DNA from: Onchocerca lupi
Taxonomy: Eukaryota; Nematoda; Chromadorea; Rhabditida; Onchocercidae
Assembly: GCA_028564675.1 (NCBI GenBank)
Contig: JAOVVO010000008.1
Location: forward strand, 186,001-250,000
Reading direction: 5' to 3'
Length of the DNA stretch: 64,000 bases
The position numbers were made by a program, and so were the translations under genes. The first letter of the stretch is position 1; every line of letters begins with the position of its first letter. Below are positions 12,322 through 27,000 of this stretch, in pieces. The notes beneath the pieces were generated by a model. It made no database searches, had not been told where the DNA came from, and saw only the letters and a list, made by a program, of their open reading frames with translations.

Positions 12322-14521
12322 TCTCATTCGATTGATGGTAATTTCGATGGACCAGATGTTCTCGGATTGGATCAACATTGCTCAAGTAATTTTTCTGCTT
12401 GCTAAATATTACTACTTGCCTTTGCAACTTTTTACATTTATTAATTCCTTTTATTTTTTAATTTCCAATTTTTATGATACGATTAAAAAAAAAAGAAATA
12501 AAAATAAAAAAAAAAGAACAGAAAAATAATTTAGTAAAATGATGAAAAGTTAATGGTAGAAATGTGCTGGAATACTTCTCTCGAAAAATGCTTTTCGTGA
12601 TAATAGCGGATAATTTGAATTTCTCTTTTCTTATGATAGTTATTTTGATTTAGAATTACTTATTTTTATATCTTCATTGATCAGTTCCAAAATTCTTTTT
12701 TTTTTTTTTTTTTTTTTTTTGACAGTATAATCATTTTTGATAAATCTGATTTATGGATCCGAGAAGAATAGATTTTTAATTCAAATGTAAAATTAACAAT
12801 CCAATTTATGTTTCGAAGTTTTTTTTTTTCCACACTGTTTTATCATATTGATTTATGAATTGAATTGTTTAATGATTACCGTAATGTTTGCAATTCATTT
12901 GAGATATAGTTTATCGTATATGAAAGAATAACAATTATGATAATGATAACAATAATAATAGACAGAGAGAATAAATGCGAAAGAATTATCTTTGCGGCTT
13001 TAATTCTTTGTCGACAATTGAATCATTTTTTAAACAGAAATATCTCTGATAATTTTATCGCTATCATACTTTTTGTTTTCAAAGCATGAAGAATATTCTT
13101 AAAATCTCAATAATTTTACATTTCATATCGGAAAATTTGAAGTATAAAAATGATAAATTTGTGAAATTTAGACTCTTTCGCATTAACATTTTCATTATCA
13201 CTTCTATATTGATCATTCTTTTTACATATTTAATACAGAATATTTAACTCTTCACCATAGCAATATGTAATAACAATTAAGAAACCGAAGTCACGAAAAA
13301 TCTGATGATTAATGAGTGATAAGATTTTCAGTACTTCGTAAAGATCATCAAAATTATATTGGTCAATAAAGCCAATTTTGTTCATAATGATAATAATGAT
13401 AATTAGTATTGAAAGATTGATAATAGTAATGATAGTGATAGTTAATCATACTAAACTTTATCTCTTACTACTATATTTCATTATATAATTACATGGTATA
13501 TAAATGGATGATATAAGCGAGAGAGAACAGAAACAAAACGAAATGAATTTGTTGACATTTTTCGTTTTTTTTTTTTTTTAAATTAAAACAGAAAAGTGTA
13601 CATGCATGTGTATATATGTATGTATATGTTAGTGCATATGAAAAAGAAAAGAGAAGAAGAAAAAACGAAAAACGAAAGAGAGAAATAAAATTGATTCATT
13701 TCGAATTAAATGAAAAAATATAAAAAAAAGAAAGAAAGAGAGAAAGCTTTATTACATTTGCATAAAGGCAAGCTTACTTTTATTATCAAAAAATAAATAA
13801 AAATAAAATTTTTTTCGATTTTTCCGTAAATTTTCGGATTGATAAAGTGATGCCATGAATGGTAGCCGTATTGTCGAGTTGGCTTTATCATGCATATGGT
13901 ATTGAAAATGTTTACACACCTGCTTTACCAAACAAAACCTTTTCCGTCCGTCCTGTCCGGGTTTTGTTCCGAATTCGTCTATCAATCGAGTTATGGAATA
14001 ATGCCCTTGTATGTTTCTCCTCCCCTCTTGCCACTAATATAATCCTTCTGTATTTTTCATTCATTTCAAAATAAATTTGATTTTTCAAATAAAATCTTTT
14101 TTTTTTTCTTTTGCGTCTCTTTTGTTTTATTTTCAAAATATATGAATTTCAAGTTTAAATAAGCATTGAATGAGAAATATTTGATTGAGAGATACGTTTG
14201 GCTATGATATGATTGCAATTATCAGCGAACTTCATTTCAACTAAATCGAATGGTATAAAAGAAGAAAAGAAATGAAAAAATAACATTTTCTAAGCTCTTT
14301 TTTCTGTTCATGAATCATAACCATTATATGAACTTGGATTTAAGCATCGAACAGAAATTTCACTGATTTCGATAGAATTGAAATGATAAAGTTTTTCGGC
14401 GGATGAGGGAGAAAAGATACGGCTAACAATAGTGCTTCTGTTTATAAAATTTTCATTATGAATGATAAAATTATCCGGTTTTCCAGTATAATTTTGCTTC
14501 ATTTTCGATAGGTATCCGTTG

Positions 14522-14632
14522 GATATCATCCATATCACTGATAATAACTATTCTATTAGATACCATTCCATACTACCAATGATAATTATCTGTCAGATTC
14601 CATTCATATCGATGATAATCATATCATTAGTT
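14522..14632. repeat. Three diverged copies of a 36-bp unit
   Basis: Units begin GATATCATCCATATC (14522), GATACCATTCCATAC (about 14559) and GATTCCATTCATATC (about 14596). Each continues with GATAAT-rich sequence. Confidence 0.55.
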
Positions 14633-14640
14633 AAATTTTA

Positions 14641-15806
14641 CTTATTTAAAGAATAATTACTACGCAAAGAGACAGGTCTAATATTATCAGTAGCTAATAT
14701 ATACAATTAAAAGTTTATTTCTATTTTGTGCAAAAAAACTTTGCAAAAGGATTGAAATTTACCCAATGTTCATTATTAAATTATTATTTATACTTGCAAA
14801 GAAGAATTGAATGAATTAAAGACTTTTGTTGAAATTAATTATGACATTATTGACAGATCATTACAGTATATTGTTGTCACTTCCTGATGAATTACATGAA
14901 ATTTACATACTAACACTACTAATTTTATTCAAAATTTTCTGACAGATGATCCAAATTTTATTTATATTTAAATGAAGTGAGCAGAATCTTTTTTTCTTTT
15001 TCTTGTATTAATTGCAAAATTAGAACTTACTTGTTTGAAGTAATTTTATCTATCAAGCGTGAGATAGATAACAGTATGAATATCGATAAAAAAAATGAGA
15101 AGAATTTATTTCACATCAATTACTTCCATTTATTTATTAACTGCTGAAAAATCTTCATACTCATTCCCATAATAATAATATCAGTAAAAATTTTGAAGAT
15201 AATTCATTAATATATCGGTAGAAATCATTCATGTATCAAATTTTATTCCCTTAAAGAATGATTGTTAGGACAAATACAAAAGTGTGATGGATCTCGATTT
15301 CGATAAGTTACTAGTGATAATGATAAAGAGATGATAACGACAATAATAGTGAGTGTCGAAGCGAGATGTAGCAGTGATAGTGTCTTGTTGACAAATTCTG
15401 AAAGCTAATTAACGAACTAACTAATTAATTCAATAAATCTGATCGAATGACTAATTAGAGATTCGCAAGTGGCGAGCATTTATACGATGCAGATAGGAAT
15501 TTTGTATGGTTTTCTTTTTTTTTTCCATTGGTTTGAGTAATGGATGTATATCTGTGTGTGTTCAGATAATTGTGTAGATGATAATGATATGATGCAAGTA
15601 TTCATCATTTAAACTTCTTAAAAATAACAATTTAAAATAAATTCACGAAAATTTTCGATCAAAGATTGAAAAAGTGAAAATAAGGAAAAGAAATAAATGA
15701 ATTTATTACCAACGATATATTGAAGGTTATACGAATAATTTCAGACATTCTTGGTAATATAATATTTTTAATATATTCGTATCATCCAATACACGGTTAA
15801 TTTTCG
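14641..15806. other. Gene-free stretch
   Basis: AT-rich DNA with TAAT-type low complexity. Nothing else stands out. Confidence 0.55.
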
Positions 15807-15966
15807 GTTTATCTCAGGCCTTCCTAGTTTGTTCCAAGACTTCCTAGTTTATCCTCGGCTTTCCTAATTTATCTCAGGTTTTTCTAGCTTACTCTGAGCT
15901 TTCTCGGCTTATTCCTGGTTTTTCTGATTCATTCCATACCTTTTCGATTTATCTCAAATATTCTCT
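15807..15966. repeat. Eight 20-bp tandem repeats
   Basis: Eight units of exactly 20 bases without gaps, consensus RTTTATCTCAGGCTTTCCTA, diverging towards the right end. The strict period with high substitution suggests an old minisatellite. Confidence 0.85.
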
Positions 15967-16289
15967 ATTTTTTTCCATCTGTTGTAAAATTAATTAGTTC
16001 AAAAATTACCTAATTTTCGAATTTTATTTTATAAAACTCAAATCGAGGGATAAAAAAAAAATCAAACATAAGTTATTTAATATTAAATTATTCAGTTATT
16101 TAATATAATATGAGACAGAAAATGAAGTAAAAGATCTGATTATATAAAAACAGAAAGTAAAGTACAAGATCGGATATATAGTAATTATTAAAAAGTTTTT
16201 TTCCAACTTTATTTCTTTTAATTTTTCTTATTTTCTTCTCCTCCACTTTCACAAAAATTTTCATTTCTAAATATTGATGAAACGTTGAA

Positions 16290-16410
16290 AAATAATATAA
16301 TAATAATAACAAAAATAATAATAATAATAACAATAATAATAATAATCATGAGATGATTATTAAAAGGTAAAGCAAATACAAGTAAGGAGAGAGAGAGAGA
16401 GAGAGAGAGG
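16290..16410. repeat. AAT trinucleotide and GA repeats
   Basis: ATA/AAT repeats (about 16295-16345) and a GA run (about 16387-16410). Simple sequence. Confidence 0.85.
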
Positions 16411-19400
16411 GAAAGTAATGAGAGAGAAAGAAGAAGCGACAATATACAACTTTATCATTGTTTAGATGATAACCATGACACTTTTAAGGTCGATTGAGTG
16501 ATTGGGACAGAATTGCGTCATATTCGTTAAGCGGTAATGTCACTTTGAAGTTTCATAGTTAACGGGAAGGTTTATGAGCGAGTTGGAGAAAAATGATAAT
16601 GCAGCAATGCATTGGTTGACCTTCACCGATAACCCTTTTTCATAATATTTGAAAGTCAAAAAATTTTCCATTTTGTTTATTACCCATTTAATTCATTCAT
16701 TCTTTCATTTCTTCCCAATTTCCTTTTTTCTTTTTTATCGATCAGATAGTTTGATTGATCAGTTGTGTCATATTTCATCTTTCAACTGAACAATCATCTT
16801 ATTAACTCCAAACATGACAGCAACTTAATAAAATATATCAATTTATTTACTATCTTCTGTTTTCATATAGATGTATGCTTGTTTTCTTTTTTCACCAAAA
16901 TATTTTTTCCCTGGCAGATTACGGTATTGAAGCTGTACACTCTAGTAACTTGACTGCGAGAAATTTGATGCATGATAAAGTTAGAAAGATAATTTTGTTA
17001 ATTAATCATACTAGTTGATTTTTTTTCTACCTTTTTCTTTTCATTTCTTGTTTATCTTTATATTTTTGTCTTTTATTTCCCTTTTTTTTTTCGTCATCTT
17101 CACCGTCATTATTATTAATATTATTTCGTTGCACCTCCTCTTACTGTCTATAACTATTTTTTAATTCATTTGTCTATAAAATACATTCACATTAGATTAC
17201 GATAAATTGATAAGGAATTAAGTACTGAAATTCGGAAATTATGATCTTGGGAATTTTCGCAGTGCATTTATTCGTTATAAATAAGCATGTAGATAATAAA
17301 TAAAGAAACAAGTAAAAGAAATAAGCAAATAAATAAATAGCATTGTATTTACAATAATACTAAAAAAATAAAATTAAATTAATAAAATTGTTATTATTGC
17401 ATTGATTTTTGAACTTTTCTTTGGGGTTCGAAACAGCAGTAGAATTTTAGAATCGCGATTTGAAATTTCTTAATTGATAAATTTATTGTGATCATTTAAG
17501 CTCATTAATGATATCAATATTTTGTCCCTCTTATTCATTCTAATTATCTATTTTAATTAATATCTTATTCCATATTTAGCTTTGAATTCGTGGAAATGTC
17601 ATTTCTTATCTCTTCATATCATTACTATCATTATCATTAATAATAACTAACATCTTTCAATTATTTCTTCCTCTCTTCTTGTTATCTTTTCTTCCTTGTC
17701 TTTGGTTCTTTTTTTTTTGGCCTAGCCTCAAATAAATTTACAAACAATGAGCACTCTAAAATGTTATATACACAAATCAAGAATTTGCCGAGTAGTTTGA
17801 TATTTTATTACTTACTTATATCAAGGATACTGTAACAGTTAGCCTATCTCTTGTTGAATACCAATTATAAATGTCTAATTACTCATTATGTTGAAACATA
17901 TTGTGAGTTAATAAATATTAATAAATATTACGTTTCAATTTTTTACGTATTATATTTACTTTCTTTTAAAACTTGTGTGCTAATTTATTCATTATTCATC
18001 AGTATTTTCAAATATTGGAGCTGAAATATAATATCAAATGTGGAAACATTTTACAATAGCTTAATAGTAATAATAGGATAATTGTTATTCTGATATAACT
18101 TGTATGTATTATCAGTTGTTTGCTTAGCATGATTTGTTCTGGAAAATTTCAGAAAATTATTAAATTAATACAAATTTATCATATATTTGCCAATTATTTA
18201 TCAGTACACAATTTCAGAAAGATATTCTTAAAATTCCGAAATGTGTAGTGTTTGCTTGATCGATTGAACAGATTCGAATTTCAATAAGAATCCGTAACTG
18301 ATTCATTATATCTAAGAATTGCAATCTCTCACTCTTTCATGTTAGCCAGATAAACAACGTTTATCATCTTTGCTTTTATCAGTTTGATCAGTTGAATTTT
18401 ATTTTCCCTAGAATAATACTGGAATAGAAAGAAAAACGGAATCATGTCAAATGGATTTCCATCAAGTGAATTCATTCATTCCTTATTTTCATCGTCCATT
18501 CAAACTTAGTGTAAGCAAAAAAAAAAAAAGAAAAAAATTTACATAAAAAACAAACAATCAAAGAATGGACAACAATAAATTTTGCATTTGTTTGGCAGTT
18601 ACTGCCAAATTTGAATACCATTTTTCTTTTTTTTTTTTTGAAATAAAAATAAGGCAACGAGCATTTTTTGCCCTTTCTATATTTTATGATGGTGACCTCT
18701 CTTCCTCAGCTGATTGAATTCAATTGAATTATATCTCCCCTCCCTCCCTCTTTCTTCTTTTTTTTTTTTTTTTTTTTTGCCGTTTTAATCGATAATTATT
18801 CAAATTTAATGAGCCAATCATCAACAATACCATTTTTCTACAACAACTATTATGTATCGAGTATCTTTGTACTATCAATATTACTACAATTGCTACTTAA
18901 AAAAATTGAAAAAAAAATTTTTTTTTTTTTCGAATAATTTCTTTTAAAGAAATAATTTTTAGGAAAAATTATATGAAAATTTTCAGAAATTTAAAAGTTA
19001 TATAAAAATTATTTTTAGAAATTACTTGAAATTAGTTTTCTTTTTTTACTTAATTATGATTCGATAACAACGATCATTTTTTATCCTCTAATTATTCTCG
19101 TAGAAATTACCGATAGAAGGAAACTAATAGATTGAATTTGAATCATTCAACTTAGAATTCTGTTGTCTTCTTCTCACAATCGTCTTTCTTCACTCTTGAA
19201 AGTAAAAGTTTCCATAATTATTACTAATTTTCTTCTTTTCTTCTAATTTTTTTTTACTATATTTTTTATGCAAATTATAATAAATTCTATTTAGATTTTA
19301 AAATATTTTGAGTGAATTATTCGGTAAACTACAAATATATCAATTTCTTCATTCTTAACAATAGTTTACTTCAGCTTAAAAGAAGGAAAAAAAGGAAATG

Positions 19401-19613
19401 GAAAGGAAGAAAAAGAAAAAAGTAGCTTTTTTCCACACTTAACTATCTAAGAATGGAAATATTCTCTTTTTATTCAAAGAAGAAAGCTCTCTCTCTCTTC
19501 TAATACCGTTTGGTTTATCTTTGGTTTGGTACCAAAAAAAAAAAAAAAGAAATTTTCCTCCTTTTTTTTCATTCAAATCCTTCCGATTCTTTTCATTCTC
19601 GTTCTTCTTCTCC

Positions 19614-19652
19614 GCGAATTTCCTCCCCCGCCCCCGCCCGCGCCCCCTCCTT
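19614..19652. other. Short, very GC-rich patch
   Basis: About 40 bases of CCCCCGCCC-type sequence in otherwise AT-rich DNA, 1.4 kb before the first hlh-2 coding exon. It could be a promoter-proximal element of hlh-2 or a relic repeat. There is no coding support. Confidence 0.3.
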
Positions 19653-20419
19653 TTTCTCTGAGATTAACAAAGTTTTGGGAATTGAAAGAAAATGATTATT
19701 GAAAAGATGAATGCATCAGTCAGTTGATCTGCACATAGATGTCCAAAGAATTCCGACTACAACAAGCTTTATTTTTTATTAAATTATTGTTTCTTTTCTT
19801 TCTTCTCTGTCTCTCGACTTTTTTTTTTTTGTTTTCTTCTCTTCATTTTAAAGAAAAATTCTGTATAAAATTAGGAATGAGAATTTTTTGGGTCAAAATA
19901 GAAATAAAAAAAAGTAGTAAGGTGGGAATTTTAATGCTTAAATTTTAAAAAAATTCCTTTTTTTTTTCTTTTCTTTTTTCATGCAATTAGAAAAACTAAT
20001 CGATACTAAATGAAAATGATTGGATTACAATTAATTTTTTTTTTCAATTCTCTACCCAAGCGAAAGTTTATTTCTAACTTTAAATTCCGTTAAAAATGAT
20101 CAATTAAATTCCAAATAATTTCTGTTGTATATACTAAGTAGCAAAATTGAGAAATTCAAACCGTTAAATCTAAGGTCTTAATATGATTCAATTCCCTCCT
20201 TTTTCTTTTCTTTGTTTTTTTGCGTAATATACAATTTTTTTTTAATTATTTGATGTTATCATTTAAATTTGAGTAATAATTCTCTTTAATAGTTTGTTTT
20301 ACAATTTACTTATCATTCCCTCGCAGTTTTAACCCATTCTCTTCCTTATATTATAATCATTTTCATATCTGCAACCTGCAAAATTTAATTAGAAACTTTC
20401 CTCACATATATGAAGAATC

Positions 20420-20960
20420 GATAAGGTTAACACTTCAAAATGTTGTGAGCATTGGCGATATCGATGGTAAGCATTAACGCCTTGTTTTTCGGTCATTCTT
20501 CCTTTCCCCTTCTGCTAGCCATCGTCCATCGTTGCTCTATTTTAGGATAGTGCCGGACAGTCCTTCGATTTGATGATAATGGATAGTTGGAGGTTAGGGG
20601 TGAGAGGGCAATTGAGTAGCCAGGAGAGAGGTCAATCATCATGCCATGCTATGCCAATCCATGTAAGGGCTATTGTCCACTTCCCTTCCCTTCCTTTCCC
20701 CTCCTAATCCATCCATCTATCCATCTTCCAATGTTCGGCTCTTCCCTCCTTCTTCTTCATTTCCCTCCTTCTCTCCCTTTCACCTCTTTTTTTTTTTTTT
20801 CAAGCTATTAATTAAAAATTAACCTTCAGAAATCATCAACTCTCTCTCTCTCAGAGAAACCCTTTCTCTTGTTCTCCCGTCTCTCTCTCTCTTTCTGTTC
20901 CATATCCTTTCAGTGAAATCTTTCATGGCTTTTTTCATTCTTTGAATATCTATCTATCTA
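20420..20960 (+). promoter_or_regulatory. Candidate hlh-2 upstream region
   Basis: The block 20440-20720 has higher complexity and G+C than the preceding 20 kb. A pyrimidine-rich zone (TC runs, 20840-20900) follows it, 60-180 bases before the first coding exon. Promoter or 5' UTR function is inferred from position and composition only. Confidence 0.35.
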
Positions 20961-21022
20961 TTTCAGTGGTTGTATCTTCATTTGCTCTCAGTTTTCCCAG
21001 TAATTTCCCGGATAATCTCAGT

Positions 21023-24000
21023 ATGGCATCAAGTCTTGTCACCGCGGAGAATCCACCGCCGCCACCATTTCCATTCCCTTATTATTCGACTAATCAGATG
21101 AATTCCACCAATGGTCATAGTAATAATAACTCTACCTTCACTTGTACGGCCCCTCAAATGTCATGTCAACAGCCATCTCTTCCTTTTAATTCGAATATTT
21201 GTCGAAAAAATGTAAGTTTTATGTTTCTTTCTTTCTTTCTCACTTAATACTTTCATGAATATGTAATTAAATAATTAATAGTCCGAGGAAGCAAATCTTG
21301 AAGTTAAAAAACATTAAAAATGATTACATAAAGTATATATTTAATTCAATCCGAAATTTAAAAAAAGAAATGAATTAAACATAAATCCAGTCCAGCAATT
21401 CTTAAATTAAATTAATTTAAATTTTATTCTAAATTATATTCCATCGTGAGAGTGTATATAAACGAAAGAAATTTCAATAATTTAATTTTATTATTTTTAA
21501 AATTTGAAAATATATAAATTAATAAGTGTGGTGCCTGTCTAGCATAGAAGCATAAATGATCGCTTAAATTCAACAAATATCTTGCTTATTTTCTTCTGAA
21601 GAACAGAGAGGAATAAGAAAATGGAAAAGGAGATTTCGTACTTCTGTTTATTTACTTATTCGTTTACTTGATGTGTACAGAAAGAATCAGAAATGAAAGA
21701 TTGCTTGATTGATTGACATATCTAAGATTACATCATTTGCATGATTTATGCAAACTTTTTTCGGATAATAACATAGAAAGCAGTTGATAACTGAACATTA
21801 TTATCAATTGTTGCTGCCATTTATTTTCTTACAGTAGTGATAGTATGATATGATAATGAATAATTTCATTGATAAATCGATTTCGTTCCGTTTTTTCCCT
21901 TTTTTCTTTTTTTTCTTTTTATCTCTCTCCACTTTTTCTTTTACTTAATTTAATTATAATAACTAATATGATGTTAATTTGTCCGGGTTTTCCATCAAAT
22001 TGTCGCATTACTGTCTATCTTCCCTTTTGTCAATACATTTGACCGATTCATTTGTTTGTGTAAACAGTGGTGACATTACTCACTTGTTGTTGACCCTTCA
22101 TCATAACAAATTTATTTATTAATTAATTAATGTTAATATTCCATTTTAGAAATAAATTATTTTGAAGGGAAAAAAGAAACAAAAAAATAATATCACTGCA
22201 ATAATTTGAATCATTTAAAAAAACTTATGGAACGTTTCATTTGATATCATGTTAGCTTCCAAAAAAAAAAAAGAGAAAATTTTTGTCAAAAAATTAACAT
22301 TTTCTATTAATAAATACAACCTAATTTTTTCGACTTCCTCATTTAATGAAACAAATCAATGAGAATAAAATAAAAATGAAATTGATGAAAATCAATAGTA
22401 AATTATAAAATCTAAAATCTGATGCAAAAAATTTTTCACTTAAAATATCTGTAGGGAAAGCAATTATGAAAAAAATTGTTCTCGTTTTTTTCTTTTTCCT
22501 TTTTTAAATTAAATTTTGACATAGATTAATTTGAAATGGTGAAATTATTTTTACCAGTTAGCAAAAATTGTGCTTCTTTTCCAAACTTCGATAAAAAGTT
22601 TTTTCTTCAGTGCTTATTTACAATATGGGACATAGTATTTTGAAGTAAGTTAAGGAGAAAGAGGAAAAATATGAAATATAGCAAGAAAAGTATATTCATT
22701 GGATACGGTATTTACGCAAGCGACAACTTGCAGTATCTATTTTTCTTCATGAAAAAAGAAGAATAGGAAGGAGAAGGAAAAGAGAAATGGAACGATCCAA
22801 ATTGTGTTATTTTAATTCCTCAAGTTTTTATTTTCTTATAATGAATACACAGTTACGGTATTAATACAATACAAATCAACAGCTTCTGTTCATATTTGAA
22901 TGGAATTGAGCAGCGAAAAGATCTCTTTTTTTTGCTTCAGAAAGATAGTGAGTGATAGGATGAAATTCAATTGATTGGCTTCTTACTATTCAATCAATTT
23001 TTCTTCTTTATTTTTTGTCCAAATTTGATATTTTGATATCATCTACAAAAATGAGATCATGCATAAAGCAAGCAAGCAGCAGATTGCATTCATTATTAGT
23101 TAGTTGTGGATATTTGTTGTTGTTTATTTGCTTTAAATATGCATTTATTGATTTCCTATTTGAGTAAATAATTCTGGAAGATTAGGAAAACAATAAAATT
23201 GTGGGGAATTGAGTTTATATGAGATACTGATAATGATAATGTATAGTAAAAAGATTATTGATAATGATAACAAGTATTTCAGTAAATCTATGATTCTAAA
23301 TAATAAATGTCAGCTTTTTTTTTTCGGACTTTGAACAAGTTATAGTAGATAAAATTTGAAGATATATGATAGAAATTCCCCACTTTGGAAAAATTAGCAA
23401 AAAAGGGACCAAAATTCTAATAGTTTTGCTAAGGCACATTATTAGAAAATTTCTCTAATTTTATTAATTCTGTGAATAAAGTTGTTTCTCGATGAATCTG
23501 AAATAGCTAAAATTAACTAGTTTTCTCTTATTAAAACATATTATTTTCATAAATTCTACGAGCTGAATTTTTAGCAATAAAAGAGAAAGATTTTCTTGAG
23601 AAGGTATTATATTCAAATTTAATTAATTAATTAATTTTTTTTATTTACATTCGATTCATAACAAATATAATCAATGAACAATAAATTTTTAAAAAAGTTT
23701 TCATATATTTTTATAAATGAAAAAGAAAAAATTCCCAAAAAGATAATTTTCCGAATCCAAATACCTGTATGCAATAATTTTTGAGAATTTTATCGTTATA
23801 ACTGAACACTTGGGAATTATAACTTACGACATAAATATAAGATAACTGCTAATCCCTTTTGTAAAGAATTACTAAATTTGAGTTTGACGATGTTTTCTTC
23901 TGTTTAACGTATCTATCCTGTTTTTAATCGTCAAATTCAGATTTCATGTCATTTAATTCCATATTTCATTCTTCTTACCATGACAAGGTCAGAATATAAA

Positions 24001-27000
24001 GTGTTGAAGCTATATTTCCTTTTTTGAGGGTCAAAAATTGATGACATAAATTGTATGACAGAAACTTTTCAAAGCTGCTTATTGGTACAAGTAGTAATTG
24101 GAATTAATTAACTCGATATATTGGAGTTCATTTTATTTCTTCCATACTTGTTGGAAAATTATAAATTGAAATAACGAGATAATTTGAAAGTTGTATTGCG
24201 AGTTAACTGAAAAGCACAAGATAAGTTGAAAGTGACAAGTTTGACCTGCCAGTATTTTCTAACATGAAAAAGGATAATAAACAAAACTTCTGTTAATAAT
24301 ACAACCTGTTTCCTGTATTAATTAAGCTAATTCATTGCTATAAATGAATATTAATTGGAAAATTTTTTCTTACAAATAGAAAAGAATAATTTCGACATCT
24401 TTTAAAACAATTGTCGTTTCTTTTTTATTAAATATTTTCTTCCACCATTATGATATTATAATGGTTTATTTGTTTTGTGTTAATTAAACTGAATAAATAC
24501 GATCAAATTGAAAGTTTTATCTCTAATCATTATCTACTTCAAAATTCAGAAAAAAAAAAGAATTAAATTCGGAAGAATTGCCATATTTCTGGAGGAATGG
24601 GAGGTCAGGAAGAGTGTGCAAATATGTAGTTCAGATAATCTAGAATACGATTAATTGTTAATTACACGTATGTTTTTTAATTGACCCGACATTTTAAAAG
24701 TGTTGTCAAATTTTGAAACTGTAACATCTGGCAAATGAATGAAATGTATTCCATCAGTATTTTGCAAAACTTAAATAATTAGATTGCAAAATTATGCTTT
24801 CATCCAAGAATCATGTTGGATTATGGATTTAACTTTTTAAATTTCGAACTTTTTTTTTTTCGAAGTTATTTTTCTCCATTTTAATAAAAATCTTTCAATT
24901 TCCATATTTCTTTCTCTAGAATTTACGACGTTCACACATACACACGCCCACATACACTCATATTTAATGTCAGTTGAGTTTTCCATTTTGTTGTCGCGAA
25001 GTGTTAATAAACTTGCTGCTTGAAGCTTCAGAGATACGATAATTTCGCTGTCTCGGATTTTCTTAGAAATTACTAAATTAATTATTAGATCTCGGAATTT
25101 TTCCCAGAATGAAAGCTCATCTATAGAAATATCTTATCTAATCAAAACTGATCAATGATATGAGCTGGAAAAGCGTTTTAAGGATTAGCATTGTTGAAAT
25201 TTCACTGAACGTAAAGTAATTTTGCGTATTTTGTGACATTCAAATTCACTTATTTGTTATCTAATATACATTAGATCTTTTTCCCACAAACATCCATATA
25301 TCCTGAATATGATGCTGCCTGAGATCAATAATCGAGTAGATGTTTTTCATTATTTAAAAGAATGATATCGAAAATAAATATCATCAACAATGCGATAATT
25401 AATGTAATTAAATAATTGAGAATTATTTGAATCATTATTCTTAAAATATATCTGGAGAATTGCAAATGATAATATTTTCATCATAGTGATAAAAATTTTA
25501 CTTCAAAATACACGTACATCACATACGCTCATATAATCGACGTTTGAATATTCAGTGTTAAGATTAAGTTATTTTAGGCACTGCATTGTATTTGCAAAAA
25601 ATTATCAGCTTTTCTCATTATCATCATAATCATCATCACTGTGATATCATCATAATCATCATCATCGTTACTATCAATGATATGTCAAGTTTTTTGTGCA
25701 GTATTGCAAATAAATGCAACTCTTTTCATTCTCTTTTTCGCTTTCTCAGTTTACTATTAATAAATTTTCCTAACATTAAATAATTTCCTTATACAACCAT
25801 TTGCTTGAGATTAAAATCATTACAATTTTCCTCATATATTTTTAGAACAATGGTTCAATGTTTCAATGTTTCAATCATTTATTAATGTTAATTATCACAT
25901 TCTTGATAATATTTATCATCAATATCATTTTTTCTCAAGGTTAAATAACCAATTCATTTAAAATTATACTATTTCATCACATTTCTTTGACCTCCAAATT
26001 AATCCAATGAATTGCTATTATTTCTCTTTTTTTGCTAATCTTTATGTTTGTCATCTCACTTATTCTTTTCATTTATATCATTTTTCACAAAAGTAAATTT
26101 GTTAGAAAATTTATTCATGTATCATATTTTCCAATAATTAGAGTAGTAATAGAAGTGGAAAAAAATTTGAAATTAATTTATCATTTTTGGTCGGTTTTTC
26201 TCTTTTTTTTTTCGCAGATTTCATCTTACGACAGCTTTGAATTGAGTAGATTTTTCCTGTTTGAAAAACTTTTTAGCAATGCTAAAATTGTATTCTTTCT
26301 AGAAATGAGAAAAAAAAAGGAAAATTTTAGTAGTAATTTTTGTTTATTTTTAATTTTAGCGACAAACTGGAAAAGGTAATCTAGCCGGAACCGGCACAGC
26401 AATTGCACCATCAACAGCGATGTATTCGGATAGTAGTAGTGGTAGCTACAGCTATCCGCTAGATAATTCGCAAATGATGATCGCACCTGGAAATCACGAA
26501 ACTGCAATCCAAGATATGAATAGCAGTGCTGTTGCAGCTACTGCATATTGGAATACTTCAAACTTGCCGCAGCATAATCCGTACACTCAGCTCATATCTG
26601 GCAGGTACTAAAGTTTGACAAATTTTTTCAAATTTTCAAAAATCTTTCACTTCGAGTTAAAAAATCAACAAATTATCATTATCCGGCATTTCAGTTATAA
26701 TGGTACTATGCTACCGATGCATTCAGCCACCGATGATGATTATGCACATTCATTATCAGTTACTGCTTCCGTTGCATATCCGGTTCCGGTTTCCGCTTCT
26801 ACAACGCCTGCAAATGGTGATGTTGTTGAAATTGGCAAGGTAAAAATTATGTTGTCATAGATTTGTTGTAGTATTTTTTCGAAAATTGCGCGGAATTTTA
26901 CCGTTTTCAAGAAATTATTCGCATATTTTTCTTTCGAAAGTTCACATACCGTAACATTATCCTAATCTTTTTATAGTTATTTCACTTTTGTTAAGATACA

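Larger units (their letters stand above)
8963..14520. other. Gene-free stretch
   Basis: No gene is supported on either strand. Contents: a CT microsatellite (11149-11175), ATC repeats (about 11600-11630), CATT/CTTC repeats (12226-12321), T runs near 12700 and 13570, GATAAT-rich DNA (about 13380-13445), and a somewhat more complex block at 13840-14050 with short overlapping frames on both strands. Confidence 0.55.
15967..20419. other. Gene-free stretch
   Basis: No gene is supported. Contents: AAT/ATA repeats followed by a GA run (16290-16410), a more complex block at about 16455-16640, T and A runs near 18525, 18630, 18760 and 18925, and a very GC-rich patch (19614-19652). Confidence 0.55.

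Noticed and set aside
13706..14136. Cluster of four short frames on both strands
   Set aside because: The frames overlap in conflicting phases, are Lys/Phe-rich at the ends, and show no splice signals joining them. Kept only as a composition islet.
17415..17440. GGTTCGAAAC, like a tRNA T-arm
   Set aside because: No acceptor stem, D-arm or anticodon arm can be paired around it.
20942..21022. Longer N-terminus for hlh-2 starting at TTG 20942
   Set aside because: The extension crosses three CAG acceptor-like sites and lacks an ATG. The ATG at 21023 is simpler, though an upstream exon remains possible.
26032..26379. 115-codon plus-strand frame just before hlh-2 exon 2
   Set aside because: Its last codons overlap the true exon in another frame, and the rest is AT-rich intron sequence encoding Phe/Ile/Lys.
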